This document shows, in pieces, positions 26,644 to 35,398 of a stretch of 64,000 nt of DNA. Below the pieces are notes generated by a model. That model did no database searches. It saw only the letters and a program-made list of their open reading frames with translations, and was not told the origin of the DNA. The translations under genes were made by a program, and so were the position numbers. Source of the DNA: Ardenticatenaceae bacterium (lineage in GTDB: Bacteria; Chloroflexota; Anaerolineae; Promineifilales; Promineifilaceae); contig JACKCC010000007.1 in NCBI GenBank assembly GCA_020634245.1, forward strand, positions 372,001 through 436,000, given 5' to 3'. How positions within the stretch are numbered: position 1 is the first letter of the stretch; every line of letters starts with the position of its first letter.

Positions 26644-26735
26644 AGTGGCAAGTATGCAGGTTTGCAAGTGGCAGGTTTTCTCTAGTGCAGGGACTTGCGA
26701 ATTTGCCAACGGATGTGTTTCAACCTAGTTAAGCC

Positions 26736-26802
26736 AAGTGCCAGGCACGGGGCAAACGGCCCTGGTTTATCCGAAATCTTTGGCCCGTGCCTGGCACTTT
26801 TG
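26736..26802. repeat. Inverted-repeat element, AGTGCCAGGCAC family, second copy
   Basis: aagtgccaggcacggggc and gcccgtgcctggcactt flank about 30 bases. The arms match the copy at 19985-20053. It lies between convergent MFS and GNAT genes and may also serve as a two-way terminator, since the right arm is followed by TTTT. Confidence 0.65.
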
Positions 26803-26805
26803 GTT

Positions 26806-27618
26806 TTATTGAACGTCAAAAGCCAGGTAAGTGATCGTTTGTTGGTGCTGGAAACCAACGCTTTGGTAGAGGCGGATGGCGGCCTGGTTGCTGCGCCAAA
26901 CGCCGATGTTGGCCTGAGTCTTACCCCGATTTTGCAGTTCATGAAGTGCAGCGAGGAATAGGAAACGGCCGTATCCCTTCCCCCATTCTTCTCTTACAAT
27001 GCCAATCGGCTCAATCAAGTCTTCTTGCAACCAGGCAAAACCGATGGGTTGCTCATCCTGATATAAAAAGAGAATGTCACCAGGATCATCCAGCGTGTTC
27101 TCCACTTCTTCCTGGCTGTAGGGTTGGTACCAGGGCGTGCCACCGAAGCTCTGGTCGTAGAGACGGCGGAAAAGGTGGATAGGTGTTGGATGGGTTTGTA
27201 TTTGACAGTCTGGCAGGTGGGCAGGGGAGCAGGGGAGTAAGGGAGATAGAGTCATCAACCATTCTTCGTGTTCGATAAAGAAGTTGTGGCGGCGCAGAAA
27301 ATGGGCGGCCGGGCTGTTCAGGTCGGTAAAGCTGTGCGAAAGCTGGCGAATGTTCAAACCTGGCGCTTCGTGCAAGACATGCTGCAAGAGACGGCTGCCC
27401 AGTCCCTGCCGGCGATAGTTGGATAGGATGCCGCCATCCAGATTGTAAATACCTTCAAGACCAGGGACGGGGATAACGGCCGTATACCCCACCCCCCGCC
27501 CCGCCTCCTCTACCAGCCACACATGCCGCGTTAGCGGGAATGGTTGGCCCGGATGGATGGTTTGATGAAGCTTGCGGAGAACGGCCGTGTCCGCTTTTCG
27601 CCAGGCTCGAATACGCAT
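26806..27618 (-). CDS. GNAT acetyltransferase with two GNAT-like domains
   Basis: 270 residues with two GNAT-like halves. The first has NYRRQGLGSRLLQHVL (acetyl-CoA loop, residues about 86-101), the second VREEWGKGYGRFLFLAALH. Between them the nucleotides 27193-27250 are a repeat read in frame (LSPLLPCSPAHLPDCQ). Such proteins acetylate small amines or peptides; the substrate is unknown. It begins close to tRNA-Glu and is read in the opposite direction. Confidence 0.82.
   Translation of the reverse strand: MRIRAWRKADTAVLRKLHQTIHPGQPFPLTRHVWLVEEAGRGVGYTAVIPVPGLEGIYNLDGGILSNYRRQGLGSRLLQHVLHEAPGLNIRQLSHSFTDLNSPAAHFLRRHNFFIEHEEWLMTLSPLLPCSPAHLPDCQIQTHPTPIHLFRRLYDQSFGGTPWYQPYSQEEVENTLDDPGDILFLYQDEQPIGFAWLQEDLIEPIGIVREEWGKGYGRFLFLAALHELQNRGKTQANIGVWRSNQAAIRLYQSVGFQHQQTITYLAFDVQ
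27193..27250. repeat. In-frame G-rich word repeat in GNAT gene
   Basis: The plus strand reads tctggcaggtgggcaggggagcaggggagtaaggg. The same gggagcaggggag wording occurs near 45955-46030 and 21545. It forms the linker between the two GNAT halves. Confidence 0.6.
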
Positions 27619-27697
27619 AAATCGAGTCTATCTTTCATTTTCCGTTTTACAAAACCCTTGACCCTTTCTAGCCCCGATGATAGAATTCCATCCGCTT

Positions 27698-27770
27698 GCC
27701 CTCATCGTCTAGGGGACTAGGACGTAGGCCTTTCAAGCCTAAAACCGGAGTTCGAATCTCCGTGAGGGCA
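27698..27770 (+). tRNA. tRNA-Glu (anticodon TTC)
   Basis: A complete cloverleaf of 73 bases. The acceptor arms GCCCTCA and TGAGGGC pair, the anticodon arm is TAGGC-CTTTCAA-GCCTA with anticodon TTC, and the T arm is CGGAG-TTCGAAT-CTCCG. CCA is not encoded. A strong terminator follows at 27778. Confidence 0.97.
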
Positions 27771-27777
27771 CTACCTC

Positions 27778-27812
27778 GAAGAGCATCACACATGTGATGC
27801 TCTTCTGTTTTT
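27778..27812 (+). terminator. Intrinsic terminator after tRNA-Glu
   Basis: A perfect 13-bp stem (27778-27790 with 27793-27805) with a 2-base loop is followed by TGTTTTT. Confidence 0.9.
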
Positions 27813-27907
27813 AGGCTCCCTCCTCAATTCTGATTTTCCTGTCAACAGCCAGAAAACAAAGCCTTGATTTTCTCCATCAAAACCCAACAAAATCTCGTTT
27901 AGTATCA

Positions 27908-27937
27908 TTGACAACTATACCGTCCAGTTGGTATAGT
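27908..27937 (+). promoter_or_regulatory. Promoter with operator-like palindrome for importer operon
   Basis: TTGACA (27908-27913), an 18-base spacer and TATAGT (27932-27937). The spacer and -10 element are spanned by a perfect inverted repeat, ACTATACC (27914-27921) and GGTATAGT (27930-27937). A repressor bound there would block the polymerase. The regulator is not in the window. Confidence 0.65.
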
Positions 27938-28059
27938 ATTCCACATTAACATGAGATGAGAACAGTCTATTTATGGAGGTGATCCCCAAACAAAAGATTA
28001 ATAAAACACCCCACAGTTTCCACTTAAGCATTTCTTGTATCAAATAAAAGGAGAGAAAG

Positions 28060-29724
28060 ATGTTGTCTCGCAGGCGGTTGATTAATAGTTTGATCTTGCT
28101 CACAGTCTTGACAGTCTTGTTAGGTGCCTGTCAACCAACAGAGACTGTCGTAACAGAAACCGTAGAGGTTGAAAAAGAAGTCGTCGTCACACGAGAAGTC
28201 GTGGTCGAGAGGGAAGTCGAAGTCATAACCACCGTTGAAGTTGAAGTTGCAGCTCCACCTGCACCGGCAGGCCCCGAAGGGACGCTGCGGGTTGCCTTAT
28301 CGACATTTCCAAACTCTCTATTTGTCCCACTAACGGCCGAACGTAATGCTGATAATGCGGCCACCCAACTTTACGACAGCTTAGTCCACCTGGATCGCTT
28401 TGGAGAGATTCAGCCGGCTCTGGCCGAAAGCTGGGAAATTTCTGATGATGGCACCGAGTACACTTTTCACCTGCGCGAAGGCGTCACCTTTCATAACGGA
28501 GAAGCCTTCAATGCCGATGACGTCATCGCCACTTGGGAAATTGGCTCAGAAGTAGGCGAGTGGACCGATAAATACACGGTAGTCGTATCCGCAGAAAAGA
28601 TCGATGACTATACTGTCAAGCTCGCCACCGAAGCACCCAATCCTGAACTCATGGTAACCCTGCACGACTTCTGGTCAATCATTCCAAATGAATATCTGGC
28701 CGAAGTCGGCGTAGACGGTTTCCAAGAACATCCCATTGGCACTGGCCCCTTCATGTTTGTGGAATGGGTCAAAGGAGATCATATAACTTACACGGCTAAT
28801 CCCAATTATTGGATGGAAGGCTATCCCCTCGTCGAGACACTGATATTCCGCCCAATTCCCGAATCATCCACCCGTGTAGCGGCCATACAAGCCGATGAAG
28901 TTGACATTGTTGGACGACTCAGCTCTGAAGAGGCGCAAAGCCTGCTCGGGGCCGAGGGCGTAGTTGTTATGAAATACCCGGTCACGCGGATTTACTACAT
29001 TGCCTTCAACAATCTCACCACGGGTCTTGATCAGCCCACGATGGACGCCAAAGTGCGTCAGGCGATGAACTACGCTGTAGATATTGACGCTATCATCGAC
29101 GCCCTGTTCGATGGCTTTGCCAAGCCCGCTGCCGGGTATGTCGCCTCTGGCGAACTGGGTTTTGGTATTGTTGAACCCTTTGGCTATGATCCTGACAAAG
29201 CCCGTGAACTGCTGGCTGAAGCTGGATACCCCGACGGTTTTGCTATGGATATGGCCTGCCCCGCCGGTGCTTACATGCACTTCGAAGAAGTCTGCGAGGC
29301 TATAGCCGGCTACCTAGGTGAAGTTGGCATTGATATAAACCTCGAAATTATGGAATCCGGCCATTATTGGGAATTGGAAGCGGCCAAAGAACTGCCTCCC
29401 CTGTTTGGCGACAGCTGGTCAACTCTTTCCGGAGAAGCTTTGCGCCGTCTTTCTGGTGCATTGGGAGGCTGGGATGCAGCTTACTCATCCTGGTCTGACC
29501 CGATCATTGATGATTATCTGGCCCAAATTTCAACCACGGTAGATCGCGAACAACGCAAGGCGCAATATGAAGAGCTGCAAGTTTATATGCAGGAAAACCC
29601 CCCGTTTATTTACCTGTATGAGCCGGTAGCATTTGAAGCTGTTCGCACACGGGTGATGGATTACCACCCACGACCTGCCGAAGATTATTGGCTTTACGAA
29701 ACCTGGGTTGTTACTGATAAGTAA
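28060..29724 (+). CDS. Peptide/opine ABC transporter substrate-binding lipoprotein
   Basis: 554 residues with a lipoprotein signal (lipobox LLGAC, Cys near residue 24) and a long linker of repeated Val/Glu motifs before the folded domain, a common feature of Chloroflexota binding proteins. The rest is a family 5 extracellular solute-binding protein, with YDSLVHLDRFGEIQPALAES and the signature-like YTFHLREGVTFHNGEAFNAD. It captures a peptide-like or opine-like solute outside the membrane. It starts an operon after an operator-bearing promoter and has an AGGAG ribosome site. A stem-loop after its stop may raise its level over the genes behind it. Confidence 0.92.
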   Translation: MLSRRRLINSLILLTVLTVLLGACQPTETVVTETVEVEKEVVVTREVVVEREVEVITTVEVEVAAPPAPAGPEGTLRVALSTFPNSLFVPLTAERNADNAATQLYDSLVHLDRFGEIQPALAESWEISDDGTEYTFHLREGVTFHNGEAFNADDVIATWEIGSEVGEWTDKYTVVVSAEKIDDYTVKLATEAPNPELMVTLHDFWSIIPNEYLAEVGVDGFQEHPIGTGPFMFVEWVKGDHITYTANPNYWMEGYPLVETLIFRPIPESSTRVAAIQADEVDIVGRLSSEEAQSLLGAEGVVVMKYPVTRIYYIAFNNLTTGLDQPTMDAKVRQAMNYAVDIDAIIDALFDGFAKPAAGYVASGELGFGIVEPFGYDPDKARELLAEAGYPDGFAMDMACPAGAYMHFEEVCEAIAGYLGEVGIDINLEIMESGHYWELEAAKELPPLFGDSWSTLSGEALRRLSGALGGWDAAYSSWSDPIIDDYLAQISTTVDREQRKAQYEELQVYMQENPPFIYLYEPVAFEAVRTRVMDYHPRPAEDYWLYETWVVTDK

Positions 29725-29755
29725 CACCGCTCTCTGTTCAAGAAACTCGCATTTT

Positions 29756-29793
29756 GTATCCGCTCAAGTAAATAACTTGAGCGGATACTTTCT
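29756..29793 (+). promoter_or_regulatory. Intercistronic stem-loop after binding-protein gene
   Basis: A perfect 14-bp stem (29756-29769 and 29775-29788) with loop AAATA is followed by TTTCT. It lies between the binding-protein gene and the rest of the operon, as stems that protect mRNA or end part of the transcripts often do. Confidence 0.7.
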
Positions 29794-29808
29794 GGTGGAG
29801 ATACGCCA

Positions 29809-31086
29809 ATGAACACCGTTAGAGAAACGGTTGATGTGGTTGTTGCCGGTGGCGGCACGGCCGGACACATCGCTGCCCTGCAAGCGGCCAGAGCGGGCGC
29901 GAAGACATCGATCATCGAAGCTGGTTCGATGCTGGCAGGAACCATGACCGCTGGCGGGGTCAACATGCCCAACCATTTCTTCAGCAGCAGCGGGCCAGTC
30001 GTTCTAGGTATTCCTTGGGAACTTTACACAAAATCCAAACAAGTCGAAGGGCTGTCCATCCCCGATTACACCAAACGGCGACCGGTCGAATCTCCCGGTT
30101 ATTACAGCTACATCAACATTCCCATTTACGTAGCCCTGGCAGAAGAAGAATCTGCCAAAGCTGGCGTGATTATTCATTATCATGAATTTATCGCCGATGT
30201 AAAAGCGATAGGAGATTTTTGGGAAATCACGTCATTGGGGCGGGGTATCCAACGCATCACTAAAACACGCGAGATCATTGACGCTACCGGTGATTCAGAT
30301 GTGCTGCGTATTCTCGGTATGGAAGTTCTGCGTGATGACGTGCGGCAGCCTGGTTCATATCAATACAAGATTGAGGACATTGAACACGAGCAAATCTGGG
30401 AAAAAGAGGTTCAACAAATCTATGAAGAAGCTATGGGAAGCGGCGAATTGCAACAGGGAGATTTTGCTTACCCCAATATGCTGCCTTTCAAGTATTATCT
30501 CGACCACGGCGGACATAATGGCACCCATATTTACCAGTCGGATACATCAGATGCAGAAGGTCAAACGGCCGCTAATTTGGAAGGCCGTGCCCGGATGCTG
30601 CGCATGTTCAAGTTTATAAAGAATTCGATACCCGGTGGCGAGCGGGCAGTGCTGAAAACGATGTATCCTCGTGCTGTAGCCCGCGAAACTTACCGCGCCA
30701 AAGGGGAATATATCATCACTCAAGAAGATTTTTTGCAGGCCGTTGATTTCGAAGACAAGGTCTGTAACGCATTTAATTACATCGATATGCACAGCCAGGA
30801 ACGCGGCTGCGATGTCTATTTCCACGATTCGCCTGAATTACTGCCTAAAATCCCCTTCCGGGCGTTGATTCCCAAGGACAGTGCACGCATCACCGTGGCC
30901 GGCCGGATCGTTTCTGCGCATCGGGTAGCGCTGGCCGGGATTCGGGCACAGTGTATTTGCATGGCCATGGGACAGGCGATGGGTGCGGCCGCAGCACTGG
31001 CCGTGAAGCAAAAAATCCCCTCACGAGAGGTAAGTGCCAAAGATATTGTCGCATTGACGATGGAGCATGGCGCGGCGCCGGTTTAG
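29809..31086 (+). CDS. FAD-dependent oxidoreductase (FAD_oxidored type)
   Basis: A 425-residue flavoprotein. The FAD-binding loop GGGTAG lies at residues 14-19, followed by an acidic end of strand 2 (TSIIEAGS). A second FAD segment is EIIDATGDSDVLR and the C-terminal part has RITVAGRIVSAHRVA. This layout belongs to PF12831-type enzymes, whose substrates are mostly unknown. It lies inside the importer operon together with a paralogue, so it probably oxidises the imported compound. A GGAG site precedes the ATG. Confidence 0.85.
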   Translation: MNTVRETVDVVVAGGGTAGHIAALQAARAGAKTSIIEAGSMLAGTMTAGGVNMPNHFFSSSGPVVLGIPWELYTKSKQVEGLSIPDYTKRRPVESPGYYSYINIPIYVALAEEESAKAGVIIHYHEFIADVKAIGDFWEITSLGRGIQRITKTREIIDATGDSDVLRILGMEVLRDDVRQPGSYQYKIEDIEHEQIWEKEVQQIYEEAMGSGELQQGDFAYPNMLPFKYYLDHGGHNGTHIYQSDTSDAEGQTAANLEGRARMLRMFKFIKNSIPGGERAVLKTMYPRAVARETYRAKGEYIITQEDFLQAVDFEDKVCNAFNYIDMHSQERGCDVYFHDSPELLPKIPFRALIPKDSARITVAGRIVSAHRVALAGIRAQCICMAMGQAMGAAAALAVKQKIPSREVSAKDIVALTMEHGAAPV

Positions 31087-31130
31087 GGAAAATTAATCGC
31101 AGAAGGCGCAGAGAATGCGAAGGAAAGAGG

Positions 31131-32489
31131 ATGAAGCGGATCGTTGAGCCTGAGAGAGTCATTGATGTGCTGGCCGAGACCGATGTTTTGGTTGTTGGCA
31201 GCGGGCCGGGCGGGCTGGCAGCGGCAATAGCAGCGGCGCGGGAAGGCGTGTCGGTTATCCTGGCCGAACGCTATGGCTGCTTCGGCGGCGTAATTTCTCA
31301 GGTTGGCGTGGAAGGGATTGCCTGGTACCGGCATGAGGGGACGACGGATGTCGAAGGCATTGGGATTGAGTTTGAGCAGCGGGCCAAAGCACTGGGCGGA
31401 ACAAATCCAGAACCGCAGTCTAAAAGCGAAGCATTGGATGCGGAGATGTTTAAGTATGTGGCGGATCAATTGGTGAAAGAGGCGGGAGTACGGCCGTTAC
31501 TCCACACCGCAATCGTCGCCCCCATTCTTGAAGGGAACAAACTCATGGGCGTCATCACCGAAAGCAAAATGGGGCGCAAGGCCATCCTGGCCCAAACTGT
31601 CATCGACGCTTCCGGCGATGCCGATCTTACCTATCGAGCCGGCACACCATGCGTAAAAATGCCTAAAGATGAGATGCTGGGCGTCACTGTCATGTTTTCC
31701 TGCTCCGGGATTAACAAAGCCCGTTTCATGGAATACATACACGCCAATCCGACTACCTATGGGGATTGGAATGAACTGTGGGGCGCACAAACGACCGGCA
31801 AAGAAGACGATTTGTTTAGTCCATATCTCGAAAAACCCTTCAAATTGGCCCGTGATGCGGGAATTATCCCCGAAAATATCAAGAGCATTGGCGGCACCTG
31901 GAGCAGCATCACCGATGCGGGCGAAGCGACGAACCTGAACATGGTTTACATGACCGGCTACGACTGTACCGATGTTTGGGATTTGACGGCCGCCGAAATC
32001 GAGGGACGGCGGCAGGCGATCATGGCGATTGAAGCGCTGCGCGCCTATCTGCCCGGCTTTGAAAATGCCAAATTGCGGAATTTTGGCATGACGTTGGGCA
32101 CACGCGATTCACGCAAAATCGTCAGCGACTACATCTTAACCGGGCAGGACGTTCGCAATCAGGCCCAATTTGAAGATTCAATTGGTATTTTCCCGGAATT
32201 TTTGGACGGCTACGGAGTACTGGTTCTGCCAACAACTGGTCGTTATTTTCAAGTTCCTTATCGCATTTTAGTTCCGCAAAAAGTGGAGGGTTTGCTGGTT
32301 GCCGGACGCTGTGTGGCCGGCGACAAAATCGCCCACACAGCTACCCGGAGCATGATGTGCTGCACGGTGACCGGGCAAGGGGCAGGTGTGGCAGCGGCAA
32401 CGGCCGTTAAAACCAAAACCACGCCGCGCACTGTTAACATAAACATCGTTCAGCAAACGCTTAAAAATCAGGGCGTGCGTCTGTACTGA
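31131..32489 (+). CDS. FAD-dependent oxidoreductase, second paralogue
   Basis: 452 residues from the ATG at 31131, which follows GGAAAGAGG; an in-frame upstream ATG at 30951 would run through the previous gene. The FAD loop GSGPGG is at residues 23-28, strand 2 ends in VILAERYGCFGG and the second FAD segment is TVIDASGDADLTYRAG. The C-terminus has GLLVAGRCVAGDKIAHTATR. It shares its plan with the gene before it. The gap between the two contains the gcagaaggcgcagagaatgcg word repeat. A joint role in catabolism of the importer's substrate is inferred. Confidence 0.87.
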   Translation: MKRIVEPERVIDVLAETDVLVVGSGPGGLAAAIAAAREGVSVILAERYGCFGGVISQVGVEGIAWYRHEGTTDVEGIGIEFEQRAKALGGTNPEPQSKSEALDAEMFKYVADQLVKEAGVRPLLHTAIVAPILEGNKLMGVITESKMGRKAILAQTVIDASGDADLTYRAGTPCVKMPKDEMLGVTVMFSCSGINKARFMEYIHANPTTYGDWNELWGAQTTGKEDDLFSPYLEKPFKLARDAGIIPENIKSIGGTWSSITDAGEATNLNMVYMTGYDCTDVWDLTAAEIEGRRQAIMAIEALRAYLPGFENAKLRNFGMTLGTRDSRKIVSDYILTGQDVRNQAQFEDSIGIFPEFLDGYGVLVLPTTGRYFQVPYRILVPQKVEGLLVAGRCVAGDKIAHTATRSMMCCTVTGQGAGVAAATAVKTKTTPRTVNINIVQQTLKNQGVRLY

Positions 32490-32536
32490 CAAAATAGCAA
32501 CACCATAAACTGCGTCTCATTTCCAAGGAGGAGGCT

Positions 32537-33457
32537 ATGCAGCGTTATTTTCTATCGAAATTAACCCAATCACTCCTGCTCTTATTCGGAGTACTGTTTC
32601 TCGTCTTCATCATGGTACGCATCACCGGTGACCCCGCCGCCCTGATGATGCCCCGAGAATCCTCTCCAGAGCAAATTGAAGCATTCCGTGAAGAGATGGG
32701 CTTCAACGATCCAATAATCACTCAATTTTCCCGGTTTATTGGCGACGCCTTGATGGGCGATTTTGGCCACTCGCTGCATTTCAAAACCCCGGCCATGCCC
32801 CTGGTCTTGGAACGTTTGCCAGCCACTGTACAGTTAGCCTCGGTTGGATTGTTGATGGCCCTGGTCATCGGCATCCCCATTGGTCTCATCGGCGGTTTTA
32901 ACCCAGGCAGTGCAATAGATTCCATTGGCCGATTTATTGCCTTGATGGGACAGAGTGTTCCCAACTTTTGGCTGGGCCTGATGATGATCCTTTACTTTGG
33001 CGTAAAGCTGGGCTGGTTCCCTACCTTTGGCCGCGACCAATGGAATTCAGTCATCATGCCCGCCTTTGTCCTCGGGCTTCCCGTTTTAGGCCAGCTTGTG
33101 CGCTTAACGCGATCGGCCGTCCTCGAAATTCGTGGCGAAGATTTTATCCGCACCGCCCACAGCAAAGGGCTGGAACCCAAAACCATCTATGTAAAACATG
33201 TATTTCGCAACGTAGCCATTCCTTTGATCAGTGTTGTCGGTGTGCAATTTGGCTATATGTTGGGCGGTTCTATCTACATCGAAGCCATCTTCTCCTGGCC
33301 AGGAATGGGCGGGCTGTTGGAACAATCCATTGGCTGGCGTGATTTCCCCCTGGTTCAGGCAATTGCCGTTTTTACCAGCGTTGTTGTACTGGCCCTCAAT
33401 ATTTTCACCGACTTGGCCTATTCGATAATTGATCCGAGGATTCGTTATGGTCGATAA
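32537..33457 (+). CDS. ABC importer permease, DppB type
   Basis: A 306-residue inner-membrane permease with six spans. The N-terminal segment (LLFGVLFLVFIMVRITGDP) and the EAA-loop GEDFIRTAHSKGLEPKTIYV are those of peptide/opine importers. An AAGGAGG site precedes the ATG. Its 3' end overlaps the DppC-type gene by 11 bases, which couples their translation. Confidence 0.95.
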   Translation: MQRYFLSKLTQSLLLLFGVLFLVFIMVRITGDPAALMMPRESSPEQIEAFREEMGFNDPIITQFSRFIGDALMGDFGHSLHFKTPAMPLVLERLPATVQLASVGLLMALVIGIPIGLIGGFNPGSAIDSIGRFIALMGQSVPNFWLGLMMILYFGVKLGWFPTFGRDQWNSVIMPAFVLGLPVLGQLVRLTRSAVLEIRGEDFIRTAHSKGLEPKTIYVKHVFRNVAIPLISVVGVQFGYMLGGSIYIEAIFSWPGMGGLLEQSIGWRDFPLVQAIAVFTSVVVLALNIFTDLAYSIIDPRIRYGR

Positions 33458-34382
33458 TACCTCCCCTATTCACCCAACCAGTGACAGCCGGCTCAATACG
33501 GAACAAACTTTCCAAGATCGGTTAGCCTATTTCGGAAGATTTCTATGGCGCGATCGCGGCGGCGTTATTGGTTTGGTGATTTTCTTGATCGTTGTGGGCG
33601 CGGCAGTTTTTGCCCCGGTCATCACCAGTCAAAGTCCTTTTGACCAAGACTTGCGAGCCAGCAAACTGCCGCCAGCCTGGCAGGAAGAGGGCGATTGGGC
33701 ACATCCTTTCGGCACTGACAGCCTGGGCAAAGATATTTACAGCCGCGTCATCTATGGTGCGCGCGTTTCGCTAATGGTTGGTCTTTTTGGGGTCTTGATT
33801 GCCAGCGCCCTGGGTCTGGTCATTGGGGCCATCGCCGGATATGCAGGAGGGCGGCTGGATGCTGCAATTATGGGAGGAATCAATTTAATTCTATCCCTGC
33901 CCTACCTGTTGTTTGTGGTGTTTATTGCCGCCATACTGGGGCGCAGTTTGATCAACGTTATTCTCATTTTTGGCATCACTGACGCGCCGATTTTTGCGCG
34001 CGTCACGCGTGGCGAGGTGCTGCGCATCCGCCAATCTGGCTATGTTGAATCGGCTATAAGCGCTGGCGCACGCTGGCCGCGTATTATTTTCGATCACATC
34101 ATCCCCAATTTGATCGGCCCATTGATCACGTTGGCTACGTTTGAAATGTCGGCCATGATCTTTTATGAAGCCGGTTTGGGCTTTTTGGGATTGAGTGTGC
34201 CGCCGAATGAATATCCCACCTGGGGCAATATGCTCTCAGCCGGTCGAAAGTATATGACCAGTTACCCCTGGATGGCTTCGTTCCCCGGATTAGCGATCAT
34301 GTTCACTTCCTTGGGAATGAACTTGCTCGGTGACTGGCTGCGCGACGTGTTGGATCCGCGCTTGCGCCGGGCACGAAAGTAA
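33447..34382 (+). CDS. ABC importer permease, DppC type
   Basis: 311 residues from the ATG at 33447 (GAGGA upstream); a TTG at 33429 is an alternative. It has six spans with the family's N-terminal extension, HPFGTDSLGKDIYSRVIYGAR and the EAA-loop GYVESAISAGARWPRIIFDH. It forms the membrane channel with the DppB-type protein. Confidence 0.95.
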   Translation: MVDNTSPIHPTSDSRLNTEQTFQDRLAYFGRFLWRDRGGVIGLVIFLIVVGAAVFAPVITSQSPFDQDLRASKLPPAWQEEGDWAHPFGTDSLGKDIYSRVIYGARVSLMVGLFGVLIASALGLVIGAIAGYAGGRLDAAIMGGINLILSLPYLLFVVFIAAILGRSLINVILIFGITDAPIFARVTRGEVLRIRQSGYVESAISAGARWPRIIFDHIIPNLIGPLITLATFEMSAMIFYEAGLGFLGLSVPPNEYPTWGNMLSAGRKYMTSYPWMASFPGLAIMFTSLGMNLLGDWLRDVLDPRLRRARK

Positions 34383-34393
34383 GGAGGTGTACC

Positions 34394-35398
34394 ATGGCTA
34401 AAATATTGGAAGTGAATAACCTCGTTACTAAGTTTTATACGCTGGATGGTGTTGTGAATGCCGTCAATGGGGTCAGTTTTGATTTGGAGGAAGGCGAAAC
34501 TTTGGCGATTGTCGGCGAGAGCGGCAGCGGCAAAAGTGTAACTATGATGTCGCTGCTGGGTCTTATCCCCATGCCGCCCGGCAAGATAGAAAGTGGGACG
34601 GCTTATTTTACAGGGGTTAACGGCCGTTACGACTTACTCAAAATGTCACCAGAAAAGCTGCGCAACGTGCGCGGGGGGCAAATTGGCTTTGTTTTCCAAG
34701 ACCCTATCTCAACTCTCAACCCAATTCTGACCATTGGCGAACAAATCGCCGAAACGCTTACCCGGCATAAGCAGATGAGTAAAGAAGAAGCCAGGGAGCA
34801 CACCATCAGGCTCCTGGCCCAGGTGGGCATTCCCGATCCCGAACTCCGTTACAAGGCTTACCCGTTCCAATTTTCTGGCGGTATGCGGCAGCGGGTGGTG
34901 ATCGCCATCGCCATTGCCTGTACGCCTCAAATCATCATCGCCGATGAGCCAACTACAGCACTTGATGTAACCGTTCAGGCGCAAATCGTCGATTTGTTCA
35001 AGCGCTTGCGCGAAACCCTCGACGTAGCTGTTATCTGGATCACCCACGATCTTGGCGTCGTGGCCGGCATTGCCGAAAGGGTATTGGTTATGTATGGCGG
35101 CCGGCCGGCCGAAATCGCCCTGGTGGATGACCTTTATGAACGGCCGCAGCACCCTTATACGCTTGGCTTGCTAGGCGCTTTACCCCGCCTGGAAACCAGG
35201 GAATCGAAACGGCTTGTGAGCATCAAGGGTACACCTCCCGATTTACTCTTACCTCTACAGCACTGCCCCTTTGCCTGGCGTTGTGATTATGCTTTCGACC
35301 GCTGCTGGCAAGAGATTCCACCGTTGATAACGGTGGACGAACAACACCAGGTAGCCTGTTTTTACGATCTGGAAAAAGGAGGTCCGCGAGATGCCTGA
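34394..35398 (+). CDS. ABC importer ATPase, DppD type
   Basis: A 334-residue ATPase: Walker A GESGSGKS, signature FSGGMRQR, Walker B IIIADEPTTALD and the switch His in ITHDLG. The oligopeptide/dipeptide C-terminal extension with the four-cysteine iron-sulfur-type cluster is only partly present (CPFAWRCDYAFDRC). AAGGAGG lies at good spacing. It overlaps the next ATPase by 8 bases. Confidence 0.95.
   Translation: MAKILEVNNLVTKFYTLDGVVNAVNGVSFDLEEGETLAIVGESGSGKSVTMMSLLGLIPMPPGKIESGTAYFTGVNGRYDLLKMSPEKLRNVRGGQIGFVFQDPISTLNPILTIGEQIAETLTRHKQMSKEEAREHTIRLLAQVGIPDPELRYKAYPFQFSGGMRQRVVIAIAIACTPQIIIADEPTTALDVTVQAQIVDLFKRLRETLDVAVIWITHDLGVVAGIAERVLVMYGGRPAEIALVDDLYERPQHPYTLGLLGALPRLETRESKRLVSIKGTPPDLLLPLQHCPFAWRCDYAFDRCWQEIPPLITVDEQHQVACFYDLEKGGPRDA

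Noticed and set aside
27915..28103. Minus-strand 62-codon frame upstream of the binding-protein gene
   Set aside because: It overlaps promoter and ribosome site of the plus-strand operon and has no ribosome site of its own.
30951..31130. N-terminal extension of the second FAD oxidoreductase
   Set aside because: It would overlap the preceding gene by 136 bases and pass through a word repeat; the ATG at 31131 has a ribosome site and starts the family's N-terminus.
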